A stretch of DNA of 64,000 bases from contig NZ_PYCN01000013.1 of assembly GCF_003062295.1 (NCBI RefSeq), positions 120,096-184,095 of the forward strand. The letters are read 5' to 3'. This stretch comes from Bradyrhizobium algeriense (GTDB taxonomy: Bacteria > Pseudomonadota > Alphaproteobacteria > Rhizobiales > Xanthobacteraceae). The translations under genes and the position numbers were made by a program. This document shows, piece after piece, positions 17,436 to 26,011 of the stretch; position 1 is the first letter of the stretch; every line of letters starts with the position of its first letter. The notes beneath the pieces were generated by a model. The model had not been told where the DNA came from. It saw nothing but the letters and a program-made list of their open reading frames with translations, and made no database searches.

Positions 17436-18861
17436 TCCATAACGCAAGCTTGCGATCGATGGTCTTGCGCGAGACCCCGAGCCGCCGCGCCGCTTCCTCA
17501 CGGTTGCCGCCGGTCTCCTTCAGCACTGAAAGAATGTGGCGACGCTCCATGTCCGCCAGACTGTCGGCGGTGGCGACTTGCCCGTCGTTTCGCGGCCCGG
17601 CGAAATCGTCCGGGAACGCGCCGAGGATCAGCGTGCGTTCGATCAGATTGCGCAGCTCCCGCACATTGCCCGGCCAGTCGTAACTCGCCAATGCGGCGCG
17701 GACCGAGCCGTCGATCGGAATCGGCGGCATGCCGAGCTGTGTCGAGAGCTTGCTCATGAAGATGGTGGCGAGCTCCTGCACGTCGTCGCCGCGGTCCTTC
17801 AACAGCGGCAGGTGAATCTGCATGACGTTCAGGCGGTAGTAGAGGTCGGCTCGAAAGCGCCCTTTTTCCACTTCCTTCGGCAGGTCGGCATTGGTCGCAA
17901 AGATGAAGCGGAGATCGACCGGCACTTCACGCTCGGAGCCGACGGGACGGACGCGGCGGTCCTCCAGCACGCGGAGCAGCTTGCTCTGCATCGGCAGCGG
18001 CAGTTCGCCGATTTCATCCAGAAATAATGTGCCGCCATGCGCATAAAGGAACAGGCCCTCGCGCCCGCTGTCTGCGCCGGTGAAGGCTCCCTTGATGTGG
18101 CCGAATAGTTCGGCCTCGATCATGTCGGGCGGAATGGCTGCGCAGTTGACCGGCACGAAAGGCTTATCGGCGCGGTCGGACAGCGAATGAATCGAGCGCG
18201 CCGCGACTTCCTTGCCGGTGCCGGATTCGCCGGTCAGCAGGATCGACGTCGGCAGGCGGGCGACGCGGGCAATGGTTTCCCGCACGCTGCGGGTCGCCGG
18301 CGACGCCCCGATCAGGTTGTCGCGCAGGAAGGTGCGATCGGAGGAGGCGCGCAGCGCATAGCGCAGCACATAATTCTCGCGCTGCAGCCGGACCCGGTCG
18401 AGACAACGCGCCACCGCGTTCAGGATCTGGTTCGAGCGGAACGGTTTCAGCACGAAATCGACCGCGCCGGCGCGCAGCGCCTGAATCGCGGTGTCGAGAT
18501 CGGCATAGGCCGTGATCAGGATCGCATCCGCAAAGAAGCCGACGGCCCGCTGCTCGGCGAGCCAGTCGACGCCATTCTTGCCCGGCATGATGTTGTCGAG
18601 GATGACGACGTCGAACCGGCTCTTGTCGAGCATGCGCGAGGCTTCGTCCGTGTCGGCCGCCTCCGCCACATGCTTGCAGCGCGGCCCCAGCGTGCGCACG
18701 AGAAAATTGCGCATCCCGGGCTCATCATCGACGATCAGGATCGAGGCCTGCGCCAGCGCGCTGAACTCAGGCCCACCGGCTGATCTGCCGAGTTTCCCCG
18801 CCGGCTCATTGACCGTGGCAAGAGATGCCGCTGCGCTCGCCTTCGATGTTGGGAGGTTCAT
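17428..18861 (-). CDS. NtrC-family response regulator (sigma-54 activator)
   Basis: Domain order: a receiver domain (acidic pocket VDDEPGM, phospho-acceptor in VVILDNIMPG, lysine in FVLKPFRS), an AAA+ sigma-54 interaction domain, and a Fis-type helix-turn-helix (GGNREEAARRLGVSRKTIDR). The AAA+ part has Walker A GESGTGKE, the sigma-54 contact loop GAFTGA in GHIKGAFTGA, and LFLDEIGELP. All elements of an active activator are present. An upstream ATG at 18897 would add 12 residues; I prefer 18861. The regulator probably drives the sigma-54 promoter at 15295-15310 and perhaps the fds genes. Confidence 0.95.
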   Translation of the reverse strand: MNLPTSKASAAASLATVNEPAGKLGRSAGGPEFSALAQASILIVDDEPGMRNFLVRTLGPRCKHVAEAADTDEASRMLDKSRFDVVILDNIMPGKNGVDWLAEQRAVGFFADAILITAYADLDTAIQALRAGAVDFVLKPFRSNQILNAVARCLDRVRLQRENYVLRYALRASSDRTFLRDNLIGASPATRSVRETIARVARLPTSILLTGESGTGKEVAARSIHSLSDRADKPFVPVNCAAIPPDMIEAELFGHIKGAFTGADSGREGLFLYAHGGTLFLDEIGELPLPMQSKLLRVLEDRRVRPVGSEREVPVDLRFIFATNADLPKEVEKGRFRADLYYRLNVMQIHLPLLKDRGDDVQELATIFMSKLSTQLGMPPIPIDGSVRAALASYDWPGNVRELRNLIERTLILGAFPDDFAGPRNDGQVATADSLADMERRHILSVLKETGGNREEAARRLGVSRKTIDRKLALWNG

Positions 18862-18948
18862 GCCGGGATTTGTAGGGCCGAATGTCGCACCCGGCAACCG
18901 CTCGGTCGTCTAATTGACGAGCGAGGATCTTGTCCCCGCCCGGCCCGC

Positions 18949-19200
18949 TCAGGCATTTGTCTTTTCCGCGGAACCCATTGCTTTTTCTATCAAAAAAACG
19001 ATCCGGTCCTGGCTGCGCTCGGTAATCTCGACCTTGTCGCCGGTCTCGCGAATGAGGTTCGGGATATCGATCACCGACAGCGGATCGGTACAGAGCACTT
19101 CCAGCCTGTCGCCGGGCGGCAACGTCTTCAGCGCCTTGCGCGTCTTCAATGCCGGCAAGGGACATTTCAGCCCGGCAAGATCGAGTTTTGTCGTCGTCAT
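18949..19200 (-). CDS. TusA/SirA-family sulfur-carrier protein
   Basis: This 83-residue protein has the family signature CPLPALKTRKAL near residue 12, with the cysteine that carries persulfide. The rest (LPPGDRLEVLCTDPLSVIDIPNLIRETGD) matches the two-layer alpha/beta fold of TusA. It lies between the response regulator and moeA in a Moco gene cluster. A role in delivering sulfur toward formate dehydrogenase maturation, with FdhD, is likely, though this is inferred from position. The start MTTTKLDLAG was chosen over an upstream ATG that would run into moeA. Confidence 0.85.
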   Translation of the reverse strand: MTTTKLDLAGLKCPLPALKTRKALKTLPPGDRLEVLCTDPLSVIDIPNLIRETGDKVEITERSQDRIVFLIEKAMGSAEKTNA

Positions 19201-19241
19201 GCTCCGACCATGGCGAAGGGACCCTGCATCGTCAACGGACA

Positions 19242-20498
19242 TCAATTGATCAGGCTTGCATAGGACAGGAACCCGATCGTCTGGCCAGGCGTCACCTGCG
19301 TGAGTTCTTCGCCGAGTTCGACCAGGCCGTCAGTATCCGCCAGCGAAGACAAGAGGCCCGCGCCTTCGCGTGGAAACTTCACCGCTTCGAGCGCACCATC
19401 GGCGGCCTTGCGCAAGGTGACGCGGACATATTCGCGGCGGGCAATCTTCTTCTTGTAGCTGAAGGCGGCACGCACCGGCATCGGCAGCAGCGGCTCCGGC
19501 TGCGCACCGGATAGCGCCAGAATCGTGGGCCGCACGACGTGGACGAAAGTGACGAAACTCGCCACCGGATTGCCCGGCAAGCCGATGAACGGGGTGCCGC
19601 CGATGATTCCCATCGCGACGGGTCGTCCCGGCTTGATCGCCATCCGCCACAGCACCAGCCTGCCGACGCTTTCGACGCTCGCCTTGACGTGATCCTCCTC
19701 GCCGGTCGAAACGCCGCCGGTGGTGAGGATCAGGTCGTGGCTGCCGGCCACCTCCTGCAGGGCGCGGGCGAGCGCAGCCCGATCGTCCCTGAGGACGCCG
19801 AGATCGCTGACCTCGCAGCCGAGCCGCGACAACATCGCCATCAGCATGAAGCGGTTGGAATCGAACAATTGCGCCGCGGCGCGCGCTTCGCCGGGCGAGG
19901 CCAGTTCATCGCCGGTGGAGAACACCGCAATGCGAAGGCGCCTCACGACATCGAGTTGCGTCAGGCCGAAGGCCGCGGCAAGCGCAACATCCTGTGGCCG
20001 CAGCCGCTGGCCGGCCTTTAGCGCCGCAAAACCTGCCGGAATGTCTTCACCCGAGGGGCGCACATTGGCGCCGGGCTTGAGGCCCGCGGGAAGCACGACC
20101 TTGTCGCCGTCGACGCGCACGTCTTCCTGCATGAACACGGTATCGGCGCCCTCGGGCATCGGCGCGCCGGTAAAGATGCGCATCGCCTGCCCCGGCTTGA
20201 GCGGCGCAGATGCGGCGCTGCCCGCCTGAACGCGGCCGATTACCGGAAACGCCTGTTCTTCCATTTGCGGCAGGTCGCGGCTGGAGACCGCATAGCCGTC
20301 GACGGCGGAATTGGTGAAGGGCGGCAGCGGCAGCGGCGCCAAAATGTCGTGCTCCAGAATGCGGCCATCGGCGCGCGCAAGCATGACCGTCTCGATATCC
20401 ACGACCGGCGTCACGCGCGTCGCAATGAGACCGACGGCCTCATCGACCGACATCATCGGACCGCCGAAGGCAAAGCAATCGTCGGACAATTGCGCCAT
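19242..20498 (-). CDS. moeA: Molybdopterin molybdenumtransferase
   Basis: MoeA inserts molybdate into adenylyl-molybdopterin. The 418-residue protein has the usual four-domain layout: DGYAV in domain 1, IFTGAPMPEGADTVFMQED, the MPT-binding VFSTGDEL and TTGGVSTGEEDH motifs, PFIGLPGNPVAS, and a C-terminal beta-barrel domain IV. It begins MAQLSDDCFAFGGPMMSVDEA, as many alphaproteobacterial MoeA proteins do. It ends 8 bases upstream of its neighbour mobB. Two further MoeA-like genes occur at 24-27 kb; this one is closest to the canonical housekeeping MoeA. Confidence 0.95.
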   Translation of the reverse strand: MAQLSDDCFAFGGPMMSVDEAVGLIATRVTPVVDIETVMLARADGRILEHDILAPLPLPPFTNSAVDGYAVSSRDLPQMEEQAFPVIGRVQAGSAASAPLKPGQAMRIFTGAPMPEGADTVFMQEDVRVDGDKVVLPAGLKPGANVRPSGEDIPAGFAALKAGQRLRPQDVALAAAFGLTQLDVVRRLRIAVFSTGDELASPGEARAAAQLFDSNRFMLMAMLSRLGCEVSDLGVLRDDRAALARALQEVAGSHDLILTTGGVSTGEEDHVKASVESVGRLVLWRMAIKPGRPVAMGIIGGTPFIGLPGNPVASFVTFVHVVRPTILALSGAQPEPLLPMPVRAAFSYKKKIARREYVRVTLRKAADGALEAVKFPREGAGLLSSLADTDGLVELGEELTQVTPGQTIGFLSYASLIN

Positions 20499-20506
20499 GT
20501 GCCTGA

Positions 20507-21034
20507 TCAGCCCTCAGCTTCGCATTTCGCCAGCACGTCCTCGAGCGATATCGCCGATTTCAGCATCATCGCCGCCACCGCTTCGATATCATCGAGATGG
20601 GCGGTCGGCAGCGTGGTTTCAACCGGGGTGTCGGTCGCTATCCCGACGATGCCGGGATCGTCGGGGAACAGCAGCGGTTTTTCATTCGCGGCGCGATAGA
20701 CCTCGATCTTGCGGTGCGGCTCGCGCTTGAAACCCTCGACGACGACGAGATCGACCGGCGACATCTTCGCCAGCAGTTCCGGCAGCCGCGGCTCGGCGGC
20801 ACCACGCAGCTCGTGCATCAGGGCCCAGCGCTGGCTGGACGACACCAGCACTTCGGCCGCGCCGGCCTCGCGATGCTTCCAGGAATCCTTGCCGGGCACG
20901 TCGACATCGAAGGCGTGATGGGCGTGCTTGATGACGGAAACGCGTAGGCCCTGTTTGTGCAATTGCGGGATCACCCGCGTCAGCAAGGTGGTCTTGCCGG
21001 CGCCGCTCCATCCCGCGAGGCCTATTACATTCAT
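20507..21034 (-). CDS. mobB: Molybdopterin-guanine dinucleotide biosynthesis adaptor protein MobB
   Basis: This P-loop GTP-binding protein of about 175 residues has a Walker A at the very N-terminus (GWSGAGKTTLL) and the family segments SVIKHAHHAFDVDVPGKDS, EVLVSSSQRWALMHE and DLVVVEGFK. MobB assists MobA in making bis-MGD for enzymes such as formate dehydrogenase. The ATG at 21034 has a GGAG ribosome-binding site seven bases upstream; a GTG at 21049 is less likely. It is in an operon with moeA. Confidence 0.93.
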   Translation of the reverse strand: MNVIGLAGWSGAGKTTLLTRVIPQLHKQGLRVSVIKHAHHAFDVDVPGKDSWKHREAGAAEVLVSSSQRWALMHELRGAAEPRLPELLAKMSPVDLVVVEGFKREPHRKIEVYRAANEKPLLFPDDPGIVGIATDTPVETTLPTAHLDDIEAVAAMMLKSAISLEDVLAKCEAEG

Positions 21035-21060
21035 CACATTCTCCGACACCGGCGTCAGTA

Positions 21061-21190
21061 TCCCCCGTCAAGCCCGGGCAAAAGCGCGAAGCGCGTCTTC
21101 CACCCTGGATGTCCCGGGCATCCACGTCTCGAACCGTCTCCGAAAGAAGACATGGATGGCCGGGACAAGCCCGGCCATGACGGGTAGACC
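21061..21190. repeat. REP-like GC-rich intergenic repeat
   Basis: The gap between the divergent mobB and fdhD genes holds a sequence typical of Bradyrhizobium-type intergenic repeats. It opens with a CCCGTCAAGCCCGGGC-like segment and ends in the perfect hairpin ATGGCCGGG-ACAAG-CCCGGCCAT at 21156-21178, followed by GACGGG. It leaves little room for a normal promoter for either gene. Confidence 0.6.
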
Positions 21191-21252
21191 GTGACTTGTT
21201 CACTCCGGTGCTTATATCAGCCCCGGGACAAAGTCATGCTAACCTGCGTGCT

Positions 21253-22143
21253 ATGATGAAGATGGAAAAAGCCCCCGCCCCCCTGATCGTGCCGAATCCC
21301 GAGGATCCGCGGCTGACCGAGCGCGTTACCGGGACCGACCAGACGGGTGCTGCGGTCGAAATCCGGGTGCCGGTGGAGCGGCCGCTGACGCTGTATCTGA
21401 ACGCCCAGGAGATCGTCACCATGATGACGATCGGTGACTATCCGGAATACCTCGCGCTCGGCTATCTCCTGAACCAGAACATGCTGAAATACGACGACGT
21501 CGTCACCGAGGTCGAATATGACGACGACCTTCAGGTCGTGGTGGTGCGCACCGAGCACCACACCAACTTCGAGGCAAAACTGAAGAAGCGCACGCAGACG
21601 TCAGGCTGCGCGCAAGGCACCGCGTTCGGCGATCTTCTCGAGGCCGTAGAAAGCGTGGCACTGCCGAAAGCGGAATTGCGCACGTCCTGGCTCTACGAGA
21701 TGACGCGTACGATCAACACCATGCCCTCGCTCTATCTGGAAGCCGGTGCGATCCATGGCTGCGTGCTGTGCAAGGAAGGCACGCCGGTGTGCTACACCGA
21801 GGACGTCGGCCGCCACAATGCCGTCGACAAGATCGCGGGCTGGATCTATCGCCACGGCGTCGATCCCGCCGACAAGATCCTCTACACCACCGGCCGCCTC
21901 ACCTCCGAAATGGTGATCAAGACGGTGCGGATGGGAATTCCCATTCTCGTCTCACGCTCGGGCTTCACGGCCTGGGGGGTCGAACTGGCGCGGCAGGTCG
22001 GACTGACACTCGTCGGGCGCACGCGGGGAAAACGCTTCATCGCGCTGTCCGGACAGGAGCGGATCGTGTTCGACCAGGACCTCGACTATGTCGCGGAAGA
22101 ATCCGCGCGGCACAAGCGCAAGGGCGAAGAACGTGACGACTGA
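21253..22143 (+). CDS. fdhD: Formate dehydrogenase accessory sulfurtransferase FdhD
   Basis: FdhD transfers sulfur to bis-MGD so that formate dehydrogenase becomes active. The 296-residue protein has the family signatures CVLCKEG, CYTEDVGRHNAVDKIAGW, TTGRLTSEMVIK and ILVSRSGFTAWGVELA. The loop that carries the redox-active CxxC in E. coli reads SGCAQG here, so only one cysteine remains at that site. I recall this form in other rhizobia. The start at 21253 is uncertain, because in-frame alternatives exist at 21256 and upstream. It overlaps mobA downstream. Confidence 0.93.
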   Translation: MMKMEKAPAPLIVPNPEDPRLTERVTGTDQTGAAVEIRVPVERPLTLYLNAQEIVTMMTIGDYPEYLALGYLLNQNMLKYDDVVTEVEYDDDLQVVVVRTEHHTNFEAKLKKRTQTSGCAQGTAFGDLLEAVESVALPKAELRTSWLYEMTRTINTMPSLYLEAGAIHGCVLCKEGTPVCYTEDVGRHNAVDKIAGWIYRHGVDPADKILYTTGRLTSEMVIKTVRMGIPILVSRSGFTAWGVELARQVGLTLVGRTRGKRFIALSGQERIVFDQDLDYVAEESARHKRKGEERDD

Positions 22144-22771
22144 CGCGACGGAGACCGTCAAAATTCCCGGCGTGCTGCTCGCCGGCGGGCTGGCGCGCAG
22201 AATGGGCGGCGGCGACAAGCCGATGCGCACGATCGCCGGCCGCACCATTCTCGACCGCGTGATCGCGCGGCTGAAGCCGCAATGCGACGGCCTCATCCTC
22301 AACGCCAATGGCGATCCTGCACGCTTTGCCGCGTTCGGGCTGCCGGTCATCCCCGACGGCGTCGCGGATTTTCCAGGCCCGCTCGCAGGTATCCTCGCGG
22401 CACTCGACTGGGCCGCAGCCAACCGGCCAGACATAAAACTCGTTCTCAGCGCCGCCGCCGACTGTCCGTTCCTGCCGCGCGATCTGGTGTCGCGGCTATG
22501 CGGCGCGCTGGAAGCAGAGAAGGCTGAGCTGGCCGTTGCTGCCTCCGACGGACAATCGCATCCGGTGATCGGATTGTGGAGCGTCGGCTTGCGCGAAAAG
22601 CTTCGTCACGCGCTTGTCGTCGAGGACATCAGAAAGATCGACCGCTGGACCGCGCGCTACAAGCTTGCCACCGTGACGTGGCCGATCACGCCGCTTGATC
22701 CGTTCTTCAACGCCAACACCATGGACGACATCGCGGAGGCGGAGCGGCTGGCGGCACTGGATGGGGATTGA
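22133..22771 (+). CDS. mobA: Molybdenum cofactor guanylyltransferase
   Basis: MobA attaches GMP to molybdopterin. The 212-residue protein begins with the nucleotide-binding motif LLAGGLARRMGGGDKP and has DFPGPLAGILAALDWA and AAADCPFLP, both characteristic. The GTG at 22133 overlaps the fdhD stop and has an AAGGGC ribosome-binding site; an ATG at 22088 would give a 15-residue extension inside fdhD. It is co-transcribed with fdhD. Confidence 0.92.
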   Translation: MTTDATETVKIPGVLLAGGLARRMGGGDKPMRTIAGRTILDRVIARLKPQCDGLILNANGDPARFAAFGLPVIPDGVADFPGPLAGILAALDWAAANRPDIKLVLSAAADCPFLPRDLVSRLCGALEAEKAELAVAASDGQSHPVIGLWSVGLREKLRHALVVEDIRKIDRWTARYKLATVTWPITPLDPFFNANTMDDIAEAERLAALDGD

Positions 22772-22798
22772 CTCAACTCTCTCCGTCATCCCCGCCAC

Positions 22799-22867
22799 GT
22801 GCGCAATTACAACGTCGGCTGGATGAAGCCACGGATCATCAGCGAGCTGCTGCGCATTCAGGGTTAG
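22799..22867 (+). other. Short orphan C-terminal-like peptide tail
   Basis: A 22-codon frame (NYNVGWMKPRIISELLRIQG, then TAG) lies between mobA and the convergent monooxygenase. It reads like the amphipathic end of a larger protein whose beginning has been lost, but I cannot name the parent. It may simply be chance. Confidence 0.25.
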
Positions 22868-22873
22868 GAGACC

Positions 22874-23996
22874 TTACGCCGCAAGCGGCACGGTCCAGGC
22901 GTCGTAGCCATAGACCCAGTCGGTATCGGTCTTTCCGCTGAGCCAGATATTGGCGCGCGAAGTCTCCTGGATGCGCGCCGTCCGCGCCTTGCGCGTCGCC
23001 TCGAAGCGGCGAAACGCATTCGCAATTCCATCCGGCTCAACGCCGTCGAGACAGCGCGACAGCACCGCGGCGTCCTCGATCGCCATCGCCGCGCCCTGCG
23101 CCATGTAGGGCGTCATCGGATGGCAGGCATCGCCAAGCAGCGTCACGTTTCGATCCGTCCAGCGCTCCAGCGAGTTACGATCGACAATCGCCCATTTGTG
23201 TACGTCGGGGCACGCGGCCAGTACCTGCTCGACCTGGCGGTCGAAGCCGGCGAACGCCTTGCGCAATTCCCTGACGTCGCCCTTCGCCGACCACGACTCG
23301 ATCCGGAAATCCGGCTCCGGCTGGCTGGTGACGAGGTAGATCTCGCTGCGGTCCGGCTTGACGTAATAGATGACGATGTGGCGATCCTCGCCCCACCATT
23401 TGGTGCAGTCATCGATTTTTGCACCATCGAGCAGCGCGGCGGGATAGGTGGTGCGGTAGGCGATCCGCCCGGTGAATTTTACCGGCGAGATGCCGAACAA
23501 AATATCTCGTACGACCGAGTGAACGCCGTCGGCGCCGATCACGGCGTCGGCGACGGCGCTTGCACCGTTGGCGAATGTCAGCCGGACGCCCTCGCCGCTT
23601 TCCTCCAGCCCGACCAGTTTGTGATTGAGCTTGACGCATTGATCTGGAACGGCGCTGGCGAGCGCCGCATGAAGATCGCCGCGATGCGCCAGCAGATAGG
23701 GTGCACCAAACCTCTGTTCGGCGCTCTCGCCGAAGATCATATCGAATTTGACTTCGCCGGTGCGCCAGTCGCGGTTGTTCCAGGAGCGCGGATAGAACGA
23801 CTGGCCGCGCAGTCGTGCCTCCAGCCCCAGCCCGCGCAGCACCTTCATGGCGTTGCAGCCGATCTGGATGCCGGCGCCCAGCCGCGCGAACTGCGTCGCC
23901 TGTTCGTAGACGGTGATTTCGATGCCGACCCGCCGCGGCGGCCGCGAGCCCACCCATGCCGGCGCCGATGATCGCAATCGATAGCGGTCTTGCCAT
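22874..23996 (-). pseudogene. FAD-dependent aromatic-ring monooxygenase, frameshifted near the N-terminus
   Basis: The main frame encodes an FAD monooxygenase of the salicylate/6-hydroxynicotinate hydroxylase type: GADGVHSVVRDILFG (FAD/NAD motif) and GDACHPMTPYMAQGAAMAIEDA (FAD ribityl motif). The dinucleotide-binding start, MARPLSIAIIGAGMGGLAAA, is in a different frame; the two meet at about 23930-23941. Family members read ...GGLAAA, two or three residues, then RRVGIEI. Here those few residues are lost along with the frame. The junction is the self-complementary 12-mer CCGCCGCGGCGG, so slippage or a sequencing error in a GC hairpin is possible. As given, no intact protein can be made. Confidence 0.75.
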
Positions 23997-24048
23997 TCCC
24001 AGTCCCTGCTCGAGCCGTTTCTAATGACGGCTTCTCACATGTCGCGCA

Positions 24049-26010
24049 TCAGGCCGGCCGAAACCCCGCCTGCTCCAGGGCGGCGCGGCCCTGCCCCGAC
24101 GCCAGCGCATCGAGAAAAGCCTGCACCGCCGGCCGCTGCTTGCGCGCCTTCACCAGCGCAAAATCATAATGCTCTTCGGCAAAAGGAATGAAACCCAGGT
24201 TTGACGCATGCGCGACCGGCGCAATGGTCATGCCCCAGTCGGCGCGATGCTGCGCGACCGCGGCCGCCACCGCATTGTGCGAGCGCGGCTGATTCCAGTA
24301 GCCGTCCGGGCGCGCGCCGCCGAGCAGCCGGTCGATCAGGATGCGCGTGCCCGCGCCCTGGTTGCGATTGACCATGATGCAGGCGGGATCAGCGAGTGCG
24401 GCGCGAACTGCGTCTTCGGCCGACAGTCCCTCGAAACGCCGGTCGCCCTTGCGGAATACGATGCCCTGCATGCGCCGCCAGCCCGGCACCAGTTCGAGCC
24501 CGTCGCTGAGATAGGGCGTGTTGTAGGTCTCGGTCTTCTCGTCGAACAAATGGATCGGCGCAAAATCGCATTCGCCGCGCTTGGCGGCGGAGAGCCCGCC
24601 GAGACTGCCGACGGCGATCGAGCGCACGACAAATCCCGCATGCGCCAGCGGCGCGGTGACGAGATCGAGCCCGGTGCAATGGCTGCCGACGATGACCAAA
24701 TCTGGCACCCGCACATGCGGCGTGAACAGCGTCACCTCGGCCTCGATGCCCGCGGGCATCTGGTCGGCCAGCGCATCGATGCGCAGAAAGCCGTCGGACT
24801 GCGCGAATGATGTGATGGCGCCGGAGCCTTTGCCTGTCGGGTACGCGATCAACCCGTCCGCCCCTTCGACCAGCGACACCATGACGAATTCGGTGCGGCC
24901 GAGTTCGGAGGCGATCCGCACCGGCACGCGTGCGGCCACCTTGGCGTCCGAACGCGGCGGCAGGCCGGCCATCCGCCGCAGCACCGGCACGATCATGTCG
25001 TGGAAGGTGAACATCGCCGAGGTCGGAAATCCCGGCAGGATGATCACGGGCTTGCCGTCGCATACCGCAAGGCACAGCGGCTTGCCGGGCTTCAGCGCAA
25101 CGCCATGCGCGATGATGCCGGGTTGGCCGAGCCGGCCGATGATACGATGGGATACGTCGCCCGCGCCCTTGGACGAGCCGCCCGACAGCACCAGCATGTC
25201 GCTGGTCTCGAGCGCCCGGCGCATGGCAGATTCGAGTGCTTCCTCGTCGTCGGGAATTGCGCCCAGAAACGCCGCCTCGCCGCCGTTCTCGGAGATCGCC
25301 GCGGTGACGATGGCGCCGTTGGTGTCGTAGATCGCGGCCGGGCGCAACGGCGGGCCGGGCTGCATGAGTTCGTCGCCGGTGGAGATGACGGCGACGCGCG
25401 GAGGCCGCGCGACGGTGACGTCCGCGATGCCGCAGGCGGCCAGCATGCCGATCTCGCGCGAGCCGATGATGGTGCCGGCACGCAGCAGCGCCTCGCCACG
25501 GGCGATATCGGAGCCGGCATGGGACACGAATTGCCCTGGGGAAGCGGCGCGGCGGATTTCGATCGCGCGAGGTCCTGATGGCTGCGTATGCTCCACCATC
25601 ACGACGGCGTCTGCCCCGCGCGGCACCGGACCGCCGGTCGCGATCGGCGTGGCCGTCCCCGACAATACCGGCCGCGTCGGCGCGATACCGCAGGCGATCA
25701 CCTCGTCGTTCAGCATCACGCGCACCGGTAAAGCCTCACCGGCGGAAGCAAGATCGGCCGAACGCACCGCAAAACCATCGACATTGGAGCGGTCGAACGG
25801 CGGCACGTCGATCGGCGCCACGACATCCTCGGCAAGCGCACAGCCGAGCGCGTCGGCGAGCGGGCGCTTCTCTGCCGTCACCGCACGCGGGAACAAGGCG
25901 GCCTCGAAACGTGCCAGCGCATCCTCGCGCGACAGGATCGTCAGGAACTGGTCCTGCTCGCTATTGTCGCGGTCTCTTGGCGAAGGCGTATTGGTCATTC
26001 CCGAACTCAT
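24049..26010 (-). CDS. MoeA-like molybdopterin-binding protein fused to a periplasmic-binding-like (LysR-effector type) domain
   Basis: The protein has 653 residues. Residues about 20-420 are a MoeA module (DGFAVRSADLA, PVPRGADAVVMVEHT, VISTGDELMQPGPPL, LSGGSSKGAGD, ILPGFPTSAMF). Residues about 430-650 form a PBP-like domain (LVIVGSHCTGLDLV, IAVGSLGGLSAAKRGECDFAPIHLFD, MVNRNQGAGTRILIDRLL). Such fusions are known as putative molybdopterin biosynthesis proteins and may sense or deliver molybdate or cofactor. The ATG at 26010 lies one base after the stop of the upstream MoeA-like gene (TGA-T-ATG), so the two are coupled. A longer upstream frame is only a shadow of that neighbour. Confidence 0.9.
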   Translation of the reverse strand: MSSGMTNTPSPRDRDNSEQDQFLTILSREDALARFEAALFPRAVTAEKRPLADALGCALAEDVVAPIDVPPFDRSNVDGFAVRSADLASAGEALPVRVMLNDEVIACGIAPTRPVLSGTATPIATGGPVPRGADAVVMVEHTQPSGPRAIEIRRAASPGQFVSHAGSDIARGEALLRAGTIIGSREIGMLAACGIADVTVARPPRVAVISTGDELMQPGPPLRPAAIYDTNGAIVTAAISENGGEAAFLGAIPDDEEALESAMRRALETSDMLVLSGGSSKGAGDVSHRIIGRLGQPGIIAHGVALKPGKPLCLAVCDGKPVIILPGFPTSAMFTFHDMIVPVLRRMAGLPPRSDAKVAARVPVRIASELGRTEFVMVSLVEGADGLIAYPTGKGSGAITSFAQSDGFLRIDALADQMPAGIEAEVTLFTPHVRVPDLVIVGSHCTGLDLVTAPLAHAGFVVRSIAVGSLGGLSAAKRGECDFAPIHLFDEKTETYNTPYLSDGLELVPGWRRMQGIVFRKGDRRFEGLSAEDAVRAALADPACIMVNRNQGAGTRILIDRLLGGARPDGYWNQPRSHNAVAAAVAQHRADWGMTIAPVAHASNLGFIPFAEEHYDFALVKARKQRPAVQAFLDALASGQGRAALEQAGFRPA

Positions 26011-26011
26011 A

